DNA of 64,000 nucleotides from Vibrio ulleungensis (GCF_016900875.1 NZ_JAFEUM010000006.1:213666-277665); one strand, 5' to 3'; positions 9,718 to 19,575 are shown, counted from the first letter of the stretch. Numbers and translations: made by a program. Notes: generated by a model not told the origin, from the sequence alone.

Positions 9718-10637
9718 TATTTTTCACTCCTTAACATCCGCCATAAGAAGTACGCAATGTAGATATCCATGATTAAGAACAGCACCACAGCAACAGCCGC
9801 GCCATACCCCATTCGGTAGTTAAATATTGATTCTTGGTACATTTGATAGGCCAGCACGGTTGAGCTGCCCCATGGGCCACCAGCAGTCATGGTGGCGACA
9901 AGGTCGAACGAACGTAGTGCCCCAATCACGGTAACAACGATGGCGATAAAGGTGGCTGGTTTTAACTGAGGTAATACAATAAACCACAACATGCGCCACG
10001 ATTTTGCGCCGTCCAAACGAGCGGCTTCGATTTGTTCGGGATCGAGATTATTGAGGCCAGTTAAGTACAAAATCATGCAGTAGGAGATCTGCGGCCACAA
10101 ACCTGCGGCAATAATGCCGTAAGTCACGAGATCTTCATCAGCGAGTATCGAAATTGGCCGTAACCCGATAGCTTCCCTCGCGATATTGAGAAGACCAAAA
10201 GAGGGGTCATAAAACCAAGCAAACACCAAACCAACCACCACTTGTGAAATAACAAATGGGAAGAAAAACAGTGATTTGACCGCACGTATCCCAAATACCT
10301 GTTGGTTTAAAAATAGGGCAATAAAAAGCCCAATGGGCGGCGCGAGCATAAAGCAGATAAGCCACAAAAAGTTATTGGTGAGCGCGGTATAAAACAGATC
10401 GGAGTCAAATAATTCATAGTAGTTATCTAGCCCTACCCAGGTTTTCTCGCCTAGACCATCCCAGTCAAAAAAACTGAGCCAGATACTTTGGAATATGGGA
10501 TAGATAACGTAAATAGAGAAAATTATCAGTGCTGGTGCTAAGAAAAGCCATGGCGATAAGCCGTGCCCAAGCTTTCTTGTCGCTTGGGGCGGATGCTGAG
10601 GTTGGCCTGATGCGACCGTTTTCATTGTTTGCGCCAT
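9717..10637 (-). CDS. Sugar ABC transporter permease (MalF type)
   Basis: The first gene of the importer operon, encoding a 306-residue membrane permease with about six helices after a 30-residue cytoplasmic N-terminus. The EAA loop reads EAARLDGAKSWRMLWFIVLP. The start chosen is ATG 10637 behind AGGGAG. A TTG eight codons upstream is the alternative. A LacI-type palindrome lies about 150 bases upstream, so sugar-dependent repression is likely. Confidence 0.86.
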   Translation of the reverse strand: MAQTMKTVASGQPQHPPQATRKLGHGLSPWLFLAPALIIFSIYVIYPIFQSIWLSFFDWDGLGEKTWVGLDNYYELFDSDLFYTALTNNFLWLICFMLAPPIGLFIALFLNQQVFGIRAVKSLFFFPFVISQVVVGLVFAWFYDPSFGLLNIAREAIGLRPISILADEDLVTYGIIAAGLWPQISYCMILYLTGLNNLDPEQIEAARLDGAKSWRMLWFIVLPQLKPATFIAIVVTVIGALRSFDLVATMTAGGPWGSSTVLAYQMYQESIFNYRMGYGAAVAVVLFLIMDIYIAYFLWRMLRSEK

Positions 10638-10787
10638 ATCCCAACTGCTCCCTGGAATCAATTTGAAGTTCTCTGTCGATGTCTAATGCCTATATATGCA
10701 ACAGAGACTTAAAATTGTGAGTTGTTAAAGTAAGTTATAGTAGATAGTAGAAGATTAGACGAGAAATTGTACTTTTAATGATTAAAC

Positions 10788-10801
10788 TGTAAACGTTTCC
10801 A
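10788..10801. promoter_or_regulatory. LacI-family operator candidate
   Basis: The 14-mer TGTAAACGTTTCCA has a perfect AAACGTTT core with TG...CA ends, the pattern bound by many LacI/GalR-family repressors. No such regulator is adjacent. The nearest LacI-family gene is cytR, whose known operators look different, so the repressor is probably encoded elsewhere. Confidence 0.5.
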
Positions 10802-10929
10802 CAAATTTCGTTACGCCAATGTTAAAAAGTATGGGTGCGATCAAAATTTGAGCGCTTATTAGCGTACGGAGTTTTTCGCCTTTCGAACGAATATTTCACC
10901 ACTGAGTTTTGAAACTACTTTTACTGCGC

Positions 10930-10957
10930 CTTGATTTCTGAATAAGCATCCTCATAT
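10930..10957 (+). promoter_or_regulatory. Candidate sigma-32 heat-shock promoter of hslVU
   Basis: CTTGAT at 10930-10935 and CCTCATAT at 10950-10957 are 14 bases apart. The sigma-32 consensus is CTTGAAA, 11-16 bases, CCCCATNT, so each element has about one mismatch. hslVU is transcribed from a sigma-32 promoter in E. coli. The position 36 bases before the GTG start fits. Confidence 0.55.
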
Positions 10958-10992
10958 TTGAACTATCAAGGCAAACTGAATGAGGCACATCT

Positions 10993-11517
10993 GTGACTAC
11001 AATTGTATCTGTACGCCGCAATAACAAAGTGGTAATCGCTGGCGATGGCCAGGTTTCTCTAGGCAATACTGTAATGAAAGGCAACGCTCAAAAGGTGCGC
11101 CGTCTGTACAACAATAAAGTGTTGGCTGGTTTTGCTGGCGGTACTGCTGACGCGTTTACACTGTTTGAACGTTTTGAAAGCAAGCTGCAAATGCATCAAG
11201 GCCACTTAACTAAGGCCGCCGTTGAGCTTGCCAAAGACTGGCGAAGCGATCGCGCACTGCGCAAGCTTGAAGCATTGCTGGCGGTAGCGGATGAGACCGC
11301 ATCACTTATTATTACGGGGAATGGTGACGTGGTTCAGCCGGAACACGACTTGATCGCGATTGGTTCGGGTGGAAACTTTGCCCAGTCAGCTGCGATTGCT
11401 CTTCTGGAAAATACTGACTTAGACGCACGCGAAATTGCTGAAAAATCGTTAAAGATTGCTGGGGATATCTGTGTGTTTACCAATCATCATCAAACCGTTG
11501 ATGAGCTTGAGTACTAA
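10993..11517 (+). CDS. hslV: ATP-dependent protease proteolytic subunit HslV
   Basis: The proteasome-like peptidase of the HslVU complex. Twelve copies form two stacked hexameric rings that degrade unfolded proteins fed by HslU. The translation begins M-TTIVSVRR from a GTG codon. After Met removal the N-terminal threonine is the catalytic nucleophile. The GDGQVSLG motif and the C-terminal region are conserved, and the length of 174 residues is normal. hslU follows after 36 bases in the same operon. Both genes lie opposite to ftsN, menA and rraA. Confidence 0.96.
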   Translation: MTTIVSVRRNNKVVIAGDGQVSLGNTVMKGNAQKVRRLYNNKVLAGFAGGTADAFTLFERFESKLQMHQGHLTKAAVELAKDWRSDRALRKLEALLAVADETASLIITGNGDVVQPEHDLIAIGSGGNFAQSAAIALLENTDLDAREIAEKSLKIAGDICVFTNHHQTVDELEY

Positions 11518-11553
11518 CCGTTTTCTATCTCACAACACTTAAGGATCAGTAGA

Positions 11554-12888
11554 ATGTCTGAAATGACCCCTCGTGAGATCGTTCACGAATTGAACCGCCA
11601 CATCATTGGCCAAGAGAAAGCAAAACGCGCTGTGGCGATTGCGCTACGTAACCGCTGGCGTCGTATGCAGTTGGACGAAAATCTTCGTCCTGAAGTGACA
11701 CCGAAAAATATTTTAATGATTGGCCCAACCGGTGTGGGTAAAACAGAAATTGCCCGCCGCTTGGCAAAACTGGCGAATGCTCCCTTTATTAAGGTTGAAG
11801 CGACCAAGTTTACCGAAGTGGGTTATGTGGGCAAGGAAGTCGAAACCATTATTCGTGACCTCACAGACGCCTCCATCAAAATGACCCACCAACAAGCGAT
11901 GGAGAAAGTGAAGTTTCGCGCGGAAGAGCAAGCCGAAGAGCGCATTCTAGACGCGCTGCTGCCGCCTGCTCGCGACGCGTGGGGTGAGAACGAGAAGGGT
12001 GATGATAGCTCGAATAATACTCGCCAGATTTTCCGTAAGAAATTGCGCGAAGGTAAACTGGACGATAAAGAGATCGAAATCGATATCGCAGCGCCGCAGA
12101 TGGGCGTAGAGATCATGGCGCCTCCAGGTATGGAAGAGATGACCAATCAACTGCAAGGGATGTTTCAAAACCTTGCAGGCGATACCAAGAAGAAGCGTAA
12201 GATAAAAATTAAGGACGCGTTTAAAGCCTTAACAGAAGAAGAAGCCGCAAAGCTTGTAAACCAAGAAGAACTGAAAGAGCAGTCGATCTTCAATGTGGAA
12301 AACAACGGCATTGTATTTATCGATGAAATTGACAAAATCTGTAAGCGTGGTGATGTGTCAGGACCTGATGTGTCTCGTGAAGGGGTACAACGTGATTTGC
12401 TGCCACTGATTGAAGGTAGCACAGTCTCGACTAAGCACGGCATGGTGAAAACCGATCATATCTTGTTTGTGGCATCGGGCGCTTTCCAAGTGGCGAAACC
12501 GTCAGATTTGATCCCTGAATTGCAAGGCCGTCTGCCGATACGTGTTGAGCTGGAAGCACTATCAAGCGACGACTTCAAACGTATACTAACCGAACCACGA
12601 GCCTCGCTTTCAGAGCAATACACGGCGTTAATGAAAACCGAAGAAGTGGATGTCGAGTTTACCGAAGACGGTATTGCACAGATTGCGGAGTCGGCTTGGC
12701 AAGTGAACGAAACCACAGAAAACATCGGTGCCCGTCGTTTGCATACTGTGATGGAGCGATTGATGGATGAAATCTCATTCGAAGCCACAGATAGGGCTGG
12801 TGAGAAACTCGTTATCGATGCAGCGTATGTTGAGTCTAAGCTTGGCAGTGTTGTAGACGACGAAGATTTAAGCCGCTTTATCCTGTAG
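11554..12888 (+). CDS. hslU: ATP-dependent protease ATPase subunit HslU
   Basis: AAA+ unfoldase of the HslVU protease, 444 residues. The Walker A motif GPTGVGKTE is at about residues 57-65 and Walker B VFIDEIDK is near 250. The pore GYVG motif ([10 protein letters not shown]) is near 90. The inserted I-domain (about 110-240) is rich in charged residues. The C-terminal sensor 2 motif GARRLHT and the tail ending SRFIL, which inserts into HslV, are present. It ends at a strong bidirectional terminator facing ftsN. Confidence 0.97.
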   Translation: MSEMTPREIVHELNRHIIGQEKAKRAVAIALRNRWRRMQLDENLRPEVTPKNILMIGPTGVGKTEIARRLAKLANAPFIKVEATKFTEVGYVGKEVETIIRDLTDASIKMTHQQAMEKVKFRAEEQAEERILDALLPPARDAWGENEKGDDSSNNTRQIFRKKLREGKLDDKEIEIDIAAPQMGVEIMAPPGMEEMTNQLQGMFQNLAGDTKKKRKIKIKDAFKALTEEEAAKLVNQEELKEQSIFNVENNGIVFIDEIDKICKRGDVSGPDVSREGVQRDLLPLIEGSTVSTKHGMVKTDHILFVASGAFQVAKPSDLIPELQGRLPIRVELEALSSDDFKRILTEPRASLSEQYTALMKTEEVDVEFTEDGIAQIAESAWQVNETTENIGARRLHTVMERLMDEISFEATDRAGEKLVIDAAYVESKLGSVVDDEDLSRFIL

Positions 12889-12910
12889 AGCTGACTTATC
12901 CAGTCGTTAA

Positions 12911-12945
12911 AAAGCCGAGTTTGATGATTCAAACTCGGCTTTTTG
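12911..12945. terminator. Terminator between hslU and ftsN
   Basis: A 10-bp perfect stem (AGCCGAGTTT with AAACTCGGCT) at 12913-12922 and 12931-12940. T residues follow on the plus strand and A residues precede, so it can end both the hslVU and the convergent ftsN transcripts. Confidence 0.85.
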
Positions 12946-12974
12946 TTTCTCTTCAGTCCAGTAATTAGGTGGTA

Positions 12975-13526
12975 TTACTGGCCGTTATCTTTCCAAATTG
13001 CACACGGCTCAATTTTGGCGCGCTGCAACTTGTGCTTATCTTTTTCAGCGTCGCGTTTACGCTCGTAAGGTCCAAGGACTACACGGTACCAGCTGCTGTC
13101 TTCGCGTTTTTTAATTTGACTGTTAATGCCTTGAAAGGCGATGTCCATTTTACGCTCTTGAGCTGTACTCATGGTTTTGTAAGCACCGCACTGCATGATG
13201 TAAGGTACGTCGGAGACGGCCAACTCTTTGGCTTCGACCTGAACCTCTTTTTCTGGCAGCGTCTTTATGTAATCCCACTCTTCTTCAGGGATCGGTGGCA
13301 GCTCTGTCGCCGGAGTTTTAGGGGCGACTTTGGGTGTAGGTTTTACGACAACCGGCGGCGTAACTTCTGGCTCAGGATCTTGATTGAGTAGGTACAAAGC
13401 ATACCCAAACCCTGAGGCCACGAGTATCGCAAGTAACACCGGCTTAATAGGCTTTCGCTTAGGAGCGGGTTTCTTTCTTGAGCGTTGGGCGGGTTTGCCG
13501 CGTTTTACATAGTCTTTTTTTGCCAC
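12975..13526 (-). CDS. ftsN: Cell division protein FtsN (SPOR domain)
   Basis: An essential bitopic division protein that arrives last at the septum and triggers septal peptidoglycan synthesis. Its 183 residues comprise a basic cytoplasmic N-terminus (residues 1-28), one membrane helix at about 29-46, a proline-rich periplasmic linker, and a C-terminal SPOR domain (about 108-177, YIMQCGAYKTMSTAQE through YRVVLGPYERKRDAEKD) that binds denuded glycan. It is shorter than E. coli FtsN, mostly in the linker. The start codon is GTG. The position next to cytR and hslVU supports the identity. Confidence 0.88.
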   Translation of the reverse strand: MAKKDYVKRGKPAQRSRKKPAPKRKPIKPVLLAILVASGFGYALYLLNQDPEPEVTPPVVVKPTPKVAPKTPATELPPIPEEEWDYIKTLPEKEVQVEAKELAVSDVPYIMQCGAYKTMSTAQERKMDIAFQGINSQIKKREDSSWYRVVLGPYERKRDAEKDKHKLQRAKIEPCAIWKDNGQ

Positions 13527-13650
13527 TGTTTTACTGCCACAATTACTACAATAATGCGCCTTTTGAGCTGGCGCGAAAGTTCGCCTATGTTACGGGGGAT
13601 CCCTCGCTAAATGCAACGATTACCCGCAACAGATTGGTCTTGGTTCGGTA

Positions 13651-14706
13651 TTAAAATGTTGCAGGATTCACTTCCGCAGGATGCTCATCACTTCCTTCTA
13701 GAGCGCTTGCTGGTGGACAAGTACTTTCGCGTATCACCGATTTTGCTTCCAAAATTTTTGACGGAATACTGCCTGAATGGCCTTTCAGTCTCGCCAATAG
13801 CATCAAAGCAGACTCTCGTCCTATTTCGTAGCGGGGTTGCTTGACCGTGGTTAACGGTGGATCGGTGTAAGCCGAATATTGTATGTCGTCAAACCCAACC
13901 ACCGAGATATCTTCCGGTATGCGCAGTCCCATCTTCTTCACCGTTTGCATGGCACCAATGGCCATAGCGTCGTTGTGGCAGAAAATGGCGGTAGGCGCGA
14001 GTGAAGAACTGAGTAACTCTTTGGCCAATTGGGCACCAGAGTCGAAAGAGAAATCACCATACGCGGTAAATCCGTCGTCCAACGCACCACCAGAACGGCG
14101 CAGCGCCTGCTGGTAACCGCGGTGTCGGAAATTACTTAAAGGAGAGGTTCTAGGCCCACTGATTTGCGCAACTCGACGGTGACCTATAGAGGTTAAGTGG
14201 TTCACGATGTCGTAGGCGGCGGTGAGGTTATCGATATGTACGGTCGGTAACTCAAGCTCAGGAGCGTATTCACAGGACATGACCAGTGGGGGTAAATTGC
14301 GCTGCTCTTCTTTGCTTACGTCAAAAGGAACATCACTACCCAGAAGGATCATGCCATCAGCTTGCTTGGTAAAGACTAAGTTAACAAAGGCATTTTCACG
14401 GCCCTTATGCTTCGACGCATCGCCCAGCAACACCAAGTAACCTTGTTCTAACGCGGCGTCTTCAATGCCACGAATGATCTCGGAGAAGTAGGTGTCACAA
14501 ATATCGGGAACAATGACAACAATGGTTTTGGATTCGTTGCGGCGTAAGTTCCGAGCCAGTGAGTTAGGGGCGTATCCCGCTTCTACAATCGCTTCTTCCA
14601 CTCGTTTACGGGTGGACACTGAGACTTTTTCAGGGTTCATCAGTGCACGAGATACCGTGGCTGTAGAGACACCCGCGAGATCAGCAACATCCTTCATTGT
14701 CGCCAT
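13651..14706 (-). CDS. cytR: LacI-family regulator CytR
   Basis: A nucleoside-responsive repressor that acts together with CRP. In Vibrio it has also been linked to chitin use and competence. The protein is 351 residues. An N-terminal LacI helix-turn-helix, MKDVADLAGVSTATVSRAL, spans residues 4-22 and is followed by the hinge helix and a periplasmic-binding-type ligand domain (about 60-335). The last 15 or so residues extend past the usual end. The start is ATG with AAGGAAT upstream. The assignment rests on sequence recognition plus the conserved position between ftsN and priA. Confidence 0.88.
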   Translation of the reverse strand: MATMKDVADLAGVSTATVSRALMNPEKVSVSTRKRVEEAIVEAGYAPNSLARNLRRNESKTIVVIVPDICDTYFSEIIRGIEDAALEQGYLVLLGDASKHKGRENAFVNLVFTKQADGMILLGSDVPFDVSKEEQRNLPPLVMSCEYAPELELPTVHIDNLTAAYDIVNHLTSIGHRRVAQISGPRTSPLSNFRHRGYQQALRRSGGALDDGFTAYGDFSFDSGAQLAKELLSSSLAPTAIFCHNDAMAIGAMQTVKKMGLRIPEDISVVGFDDIQYSAYTDPPLTTVKQPRYEIGRESALMLLARLKGHSGSIPSKILEAKSVIRESTCPPASALEGSDEHPAEVNPATF

Positions 14707-14887
14707 GATTTATTCCTTTGTACCTGTTGACGTATTTGCATGTGTTTTTGGTCTTTAATCATCTATATCGCGTTATCGATGTTCATTGATCGCGCGCAAT
14801 TGCACACCATAAACACCACCACGTATCTCCCAAGCATATCACGTGATTGGTACGAAGTGCGGTTAAATGTTTTTTATACGAAAGAGA

Positions 14888-17095
14888 TCACACCAAATCT
14901 TGTGGCTCAACATCAATACTCCAGCGCACTTTGCTGGCTAAATCGAGCATATTTATTGCCGGTTTTGCGCTAGCAAGTAATTTTAGCAGCGAGGTCCGAT
15001 GCTCCGTTTGTAACATGAGTTGCCAACGAGATTTCCCAGCGCGCTTGGCCATAGGCGCTGGTGTCGGCCCTAACACCAAGGATTGACGAGCAAAGATGGG
15101 GTGAGCCTCAAAGATGTGCCGAACTTGGCGTAAAAACTGCTCTGCACGATCGGCATCATGGGCTTCTGCCCGAAAGAGGGCCAAGAAAGAATATGGCGGT
15201 AACATCGCTTGCTGGCGTTCAACTAAAGTGCTTTGCGCGAATGTTTCATACCCTTGCGTAGTCAACGAATTTAATAGTGGGTGCTCTGGGTGGTGGGTTT
15301 GCAACAGTACATGCCCTGGTTTACTGGCTCGTCCCGCTCGTCCTGCAACTTGAATATACAGTTGCGCCAATTTTTCTGCGGCGCGAAAATCACTGCTATA
15401 GAGCGAGGCATCCACATCGAGTAAAGCAACTAAAGTCACATCGGGGAAGTGATGACCTTTAGCAAGCATCTGGGTACCGATGAGAATGTCATGTTTGCCT
15501 TGAGTGATGCTATCGAGCGCTTGCTGCAAACTGCCTTTTCGCCTGGTACTGTCGCGGTCGATTCGGATTGATGAGTGATCTGGAAACAGCTGATTGAGCT
15601 TGGCTTCGAGTTGCTCTGTACCGACGCCCACGGCAACCATTTGATGTGAGCCGCACTCGCGGCATTGTGCGATGGCCCTTCTGCTAGAACCGCAGTGGTG
15701 GCAGCGCATCTCTTGGCTACTGGCATGGTAAGTATAAAAGGCATCACACCGCTGACACTCTGCGGTCCAGCCGCATTCGTGACACATCATTGCGGGTGAA
15801 AATCCACGTCGATTAAGAAACAGCATCACTTGGTTGCCCGCATCCAAATGGCGACGCATTTCGGCTATCAGGCTACCGCTCAAACCCGCTTCCAAGTATT
15901 GGCCTTTGATGTCGAGAATTTGATTGGTAGTTGGTAGCGCGTTACCGGCTCGAGCCGTGAGCGCTAAATGATGATACTTACCTCGCTCGGCGTTATATAA
16001 ACTCTCAATCGAGGGAGTGGCTGAGCCCAACAAAACCGGAATGTTGTGTTTATTGGCTCGCATAACGGCAAGGTCTCTGGCGTGATAGCGCAGTGTATCT
16101 TGTTGCTTGTATGAGCTATCGTGCTCTTCATCAACAATTATGATCCCAAGTTGTTTAAACGGGGTGAACAGCGCCGAACGAGTACCGATTACAATACCTG
16201 TGGTGCCATTTTTGGCGTCTAACCACGCGTTCAGCTTTTCACTTTCGTTGAGCGCTGAGTGCACCACAGTGACGGGAACATTAAATCGGTTTTTAAAACG
16301 ACTGATGGTTTGCGGGGTTAAACCAATCTCAGGGACCAACACCAACGCTTGTCCACCGCGCTCCAATACTGGTTCGATGGCGTTTAAGTAGACTTCTGTC
16401 TTGCCTGAGCCGGTAACGCCTTGCAGTAGGTAGCAACCAAACTCTCGCTTAGCATTTATGCTACCAATGGCAATCGCTTGTTCTTCATTGAGTTGAGGCT
16501 TGTCATCATCGTTGACCAAGGACGTACCATTTACTGACCAAGGCTTCATGACTTGTGCCATCAAGTCCTGCTGTATCCACCCTTTATCTTGAACCGTTTT
16601 TAGAATCGCGCTGCTAAACTCCTCGCTTAATTGCGCATGGTTAAGCTCACCATGGCTAAGGTGCTCTAACAGGCTATGCTGTTTAGGTGCGCGTTTGTTA
16701 CCCGCTGCGAGTTGATCTCGTCCAGCGTCAGTAATTGACCAAACTTGCACAGGCTCATGGGTTGCAGCTTTTCCTTTACGCAGGGCTGAAGGGAGTGCGA
16801 TGGAATAGCTGTCTCCAAGCGGGTATTGATAGTATTGGGCGCACCAGTGGATAAGCTCCATCATCTCTTGCGGCCAAAGCGGCTCGTGGTCGATGACTTG
16901 AGTGATGGGCTTAAGTTTGTTGGTAGGAACATCGGACTGGTGCTTGAATCCTGTCACTATACCTATATGGCTTTTAGGACCAAAGGGAACACGTACACGT
17001 CCACCGACCACCGGAAAGTGGTGGGCTTCGATCAGATAGTCAAACTGGCGATCAAGGGGCACAGGCAGTGCCACCTGAACGATGTGTGGGCGCAT
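14888..17095 (-). CDS. priA: Primosomal replication restart helicase PriA
   Basis: A 3'-to-5' DNA helicase that recognises stalled forks and reloads the replisome. It has 735 residues: an N-terminal 3'-BD DNA-binding domain (1-105), Walker A GVTGSGKTE at about 225-233, the DEEH box in VDEEHDSSYKQQ, and a zinc-binding insertion with paired cysteines (CHECGWTAECQRC, RCHHCGSSRR, QCRECGS) near 440-490. Helicase motifs V and VI include QVAGRAGR. It is divergent from rpmE, as in enterobacteria and vibrios. Confidence 0.96.
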   Translation of the reverse strand: MRPHIVQVALPVPLDRQFDYLIEAHHFPVVGGRVRVPFGPKSHIGIVTGFKHQSDVPTNKLKPITQVIDHEPLWPQEMMELIHWCAQYYQYPLGDSYSIALPSALRKGKAATHEPVQVWSITDAGRDQLAAGNKRAPKQHSLLEHLSHGELNHAQLSEEFSSAILKTVQDKGWIQQDLMAQVMKPWSVNGTSLVNDDDKPQLNEEQAIAIGSINAKREFGCYLLQGVTGSGKTEVYLNAIEPVLERGGQALVLVPEIGLTPQTISRFKNRFNVPVTVVHSALNESEKLNAWLDAKNGTTGIVIGTRSALFTPFKQLGIIIVDEEHDSSYKQQDTLRYHARDLAVMRANKHNIPVLLGSATPSIESLYNAERGKYHHLALTARAGNALPTTNQILDIKGQYLEAGLSGSLIAEMRRHLDAGNQVMLFLNRRGFSPAMMCHECGWTAECQRCDAFYTYHASSQEMRCHHCGSSRRAIAQCRECGSHQMVAVGVGTEQLEAKLNQLFPDHSSIRIDRDSTRRKGSLQQALDSITQGKHDILIGTQMLAKGHHFPDVTLVALLDVDASLYSSDFRAAEKLAQLYIQVAGRAGRASKPGHVLLQTHHPEHPLLNSLTTQGYETFAQSTLVERQQAMLPPYSFLALFRAEAHDADRAEQFLRQVRHIFEAHPIFARQSLVLGPTPAPMAKRAGKSRWQLMLQTEHRTSLLKLLASAKPAINMLDLASKVRWSIDVEPQDLV

Positions 17096-17450
17096 ACGTT
17101 AATTCTAATTACGGCTTGGGGTATTGGCGTCATAGTAATTGGGTTTAGATTCGACAGCAATAGCGACCCTTTCAGAGCGAGATAGAGGAGCGATGATGAG
17201 TCGTTCAAATTTGCCCTAAAAATAAACCGTGAAGCAAGGTTGCGTCTATACTGAAGCAGTAAAAGGGATTGTGTAGAAAAAAGCCACAAATCGGTTGATC
17301 CTCCCTGCGTTATTCATTACTATACTGCGCCTTGACGGTGCTGTATTAGCGCCATTTTTAAGAAACTACGTGTGGTGGTCAGATTACGGGTGTTCTCAAG
17401 AGCATTTTAGTAGAACTGATTAGCGACGCGGCCTAACTGAGGTTATCCCC
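17096..17450. promoter_or_regulatory. priA/rpmE divergent intergenic region with rpmE promoter
   Basis: A 355-base region. A good sigma-70-like promoter for rpmE is TTGATC at 17295-17300, a 17-base spacer, then TACTAT at 17318-17323. A leader of roughly 120 bases follows. No coding sequence or riboswitch fold was recognised. Confidence 0.45.
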
Positions 17451-17669
17451 ATGAAAGCAGGTATCCATCCTGAGTACAAAGCGGTTAAAGCAACTTGTTC
17501 TTGCGGCAACACGTTTGAGTTCAACTCTACTCTAGCTAAAGAATCTATCCACCTAGACGTATGTGACCAATGTCACCCGTTCTACACTGGTAAGCAACGT
17601 ATCGTTGATACTGGCGGCCGTGTTGATCGCTTTAATAAGCGTTTCGGTGCACTATCTTCTAAGAAGTAA
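17451..17669 (+). CDS. rpmE: 50S ribosomal protein L31 (zinc-binding form)
   Basis: A 72-residue ribosomal protein that bridges the subunits. The four zinc-ligand cysteines are present (C16 and C18 in TCSCGN, C38 and C41 in CDQCH), so this is the C+ form that stores zinc. A C- form, if present, would be under Zur control elsewhere. Conserved PFYTGKQR and [12 protein letters not shown] motifs complete the family pattern. It is followed by a UUCG-capped terminator. Confidence 0.97.
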   Translation: MKAGIHPEYKAVKATCSCGNTFEFNSTLAKESIHLDVCDQCHPFYTGKQRIVDTGGRVDRFNKRFGALSSKK

Positions 17670-17686
17670 TTCTTACAAGATACTCG

Positions 17687-17713
17687 AAAAGGGCGCTTCG
17701 GCGTCCTTTTTTG
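17687..17713 (+). terminator. rpmE terminator
   Basis: The stem GGGCGC/GCGTCC is closed by a TTCG tetraloop, preceded by AAAA and followed by TTTTTT, 20 bases after the rpmE stop. Confidence 0.85.
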
Positions 17714-17897
17714 ATCCTACGAAAAAGTGAGCGAGCTTTGCGCAGACAACTGTGCTCACAAAAAACTCTCTGTATTTATTGGGAAAATCTCGATAAGTCT
17801 CCTAAAATCATTTGTTTATACTTAATTTCTAATGAAGTTCTATTTCAATAGAACTCACAGTAATTTTTACCCTTTCGCTCTATATTTGGAGAACTGT

Positions 17898-19160
17898 ATG
17901 ACACAACCGTCGCAATTGGATGCCTTTCGTCAACAAGCGCTTGATTATCATGCCGAGCCAACACCTGGCAAAATTGAAATTGCTCTAACCAAACCGGCTG
18001 AAACCGTTACGGACCTAGCCTTGGCGTACAGCCCGGGTGTGGCCGAGCCTGTAAGAGAAATTGCGCAGAACATCGATAATGTTTACAAATACACGGCAAA
18101 AGGCAACATGGTGGCGGTCATTTCAAATGGCACCGCTATTTTGGGTTTGGGTAATTTGGGGCCGATGGCATCAAAGCCGGTTATGGAAGGTAAAGCACTG
18201 CTGTTTAAAAAGTTTGCTGGACTGGACTCGATCGATATTGAAGTTAAGCATCGCACTATCGATGAGTTTGTCGACACTGTAGCCAACATTGCCGATACGT
18301 TTGGTGGGATTAACCTAGAAGATATTAAAGCACCAGATTGTTTTGAAATAGAATCTCGCTTAATCGAGCGCTGTGACGTACCTGTATTTCATGATGATCA
18401 GCACGGCACTGCTATTGTTACTGCCGCTGGCATGCTTAACGCTATAGAGCTTCAAGGGAAAAACCTCAAAGAGTCGACCATCGTCTGTTTGGGCGCAGGC
18501 GCTGCGGCAGTTGCATGTATGGAACTACTGATTAAATGTGGTGCTCAGCGTGAAAAGATATACATGCTCGATCGCAAAGGGGTGATCCATACTCGTCGCG
18601 ATGATTTGAACGAGTATAAGCAGTTGTTTGCCAACAACACTGACAAGCGTACTTTGGAAGATGTCATTGAAGGCGCCGATCTGTTTTTGGGTGTATCTGG
18701 ACCGAATCTTTTGTCGCCTGATGCATTGGCACTAATGGGCGACAAACCAGTCGTGTTTGCGTGCTCTAACCCTGATCCAGAGATTCGTCCTGAAACGGCC
18801 CATAAAGTACGCAGTGACTTAATCATGGGGACCGGCCGTTCGGATTACCCAAACCAAGTGAATAATGTGATCTGTTTTCCGTTTATTTTCCGTGGTGCAC
18901 TCGATGTGCGCGCCTCTGAAATTAACGATGAAATGAAACTTGCGGCGGTAGAAGCAATTCGTAAACTGGCGAAAGAGCCTGTGCCTGAGCAAGTACTAAA
19001 AGCTGCAGGTGTGACGTCGCTTGAGTTTGGCTCGCAGTACATTATTCCTAAGCCGATGGACCCTAGACTTCTACCTCGCGTTGCACGAGCTGTGGCGCTG
19101 GCTGCGGTTGAGTCTGGCGTAGCTCGAATTGAACTGCCTAACGACTACATGTTGGGTTAG
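17898..19160 (+). CDS. Malic enzyme (malate oxidoreductase, decarboxylating, short form)
   Basis: Converts malate to pyruvate and CO2 with reduction of NAD(P). It is 420 residues, the short bacterial form without the phosphotransacetylase-like domain of MaeB. The start is ATG 17898 behind TTGGAGAAC. The in-frame ATG at 17832 lacks a ribosome site. Motifs include [14 protein letters not shown], the metal site [12 protein letters not shown], and the Rossmann [13 protein letters not shown]. The location between rpmE and metJ matches other vibrios. Cofactor preference cannot be decided. Confidence 0.9.
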   Translation: MTQPSQLDAFRQQALDYHAEPTPGKIEIALTKPAETVTDLALAYSPGVAEPVREIAQNIDNVYKYTAKGNMVAVISNGTAILGLGNLGPMASKPVMEGKALLFKKFAGLDSIDIEVKHRTIDEFVDTVANIADTFGGINLEDIKAPDCFEIESRLIERCDVPVFHDDQHGTAIVTAAGMLNAIELQGKNLKESTIVCLGAGAAAVACMELLIKCGAQREKIYMLDRKGVIHTRRDDLNEYKQLFANNTDKRTLEDVIEGADLFLGVSGPNLLSPDALALMGDKPVVFACSNPDPEIRPETAHKVRSDLIMGTGRSDYPNQVNNVICFPFIFRGALDVRASEINDEMKLAAVEAIRKLAKEPVPEQVLKAAGVTSLEFGSQYIIPKPMDPRLLPRVARAVALAAVESGVARIELPNDYMLG

Positions 19161-19183
19161 GTAGTTTCCTATATGGACAACTA

Positions 19184-19223
19184 GAAAAACGGCCGCTTAT
19201 CGCAATTGCGATAAGCGGCCGTT
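19184..19223. terminator. Bidirectional terminator with perfect 36-base palindrome
   Basis: Positions 19188-19223 form a perfect inverted repeat with 18-bp arms (AACGGCCGCTTATCGCAA and its complement). On the minus strand a run of T residues follows, so it is a strong metJ terminator. On the plus strand the T tract is weak, but the hairpin probably also protects or ends the malic enzyme mRNA. Confidence 0.75.
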
Positions 19224-19254
19224 CGCTATTTAGTCAAAGCTTAAATTACGACGT

Positions 19255-19575
19255 TTATTCTTCGTCGAATGCCTCGAACTCGATCCCCATTTCTGTCATC
19301 AGCGCTTTTACTTCTGCAGGAATATCGTCTGGGCGATCTTTTCTTAAGTCTTCATCGGTTGGCAGCGGCTGACCCGTATAAGCATGTAAAAATGCTTCAC
19401 ACAGTAATTCACTGTTGGTCGCGTGGCGCAGGTTGTTGACCTGGCGACGTGTGCGCTCATCTGTGAGTACTTTTAGTACTTTTAGTGGAATCGATACAGT
19501 GATTTTTTTTACTTGCTCACTTTTCTTACCATGCTCGGCGTAAGGGCTAATGTACTCGCCGTTCCAGTCTGCCAT
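19255..19575 (-). CDS. metJ: Methionine repressor MetJ
   Basis: A ribbon-helix-helix repressor that uses S-adenosylmethionine as corepressor and binds tandem 8-bp met boxes. The protein is 106 residues, and the DNA-binding strand [20 protein letters not shown] at about 22-41 is typical. The start ATG has AAGGTAATC upstream. It is divergent from metB, and the shared spacer contains at least four contiguous met boxes, so metJ is probably autoregulated. Confidence 0.97.
   Translation of the reverse strand: MADWNGEYISPYAEHGKKSEQVKKITVSIPLKVLKVLTDERTRRQVNNLRHATNSELLCEAFLHAYTGQPLPTDEDLRKDRPDDIPAEVKALMTEMGIEFEAFDEE

Larger units (their letters stand above)
10638..10992. promoter_or_regulatory. Divergent regulatory region of the sugar importer and hslVU
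   Basis: A 355-base AT-rich region separating the importer operon from hslVU. It contains a LacI-family-type palindrome (10788-10801) and, nearer hslV, a heat-shock-type promoter (10930-10957). No gene is seen. Confidence 0.6.

Noticed and set aside
10788..10801. CytR as the repressor of the sugar importer
   Set aside because: CytR sites resemble spaced GTTGCA-type half-sites with flanking CRP boxes. The AAACGTTT core points to another LacI-family member.
17832..17897. Longer N-terminus for the malic enzyme from ATG 17832
   Set aside because: No ribosome site there, and the extra 22 residues do not look like the family. ATG 17898 has GGAG and the normal N-terminus.
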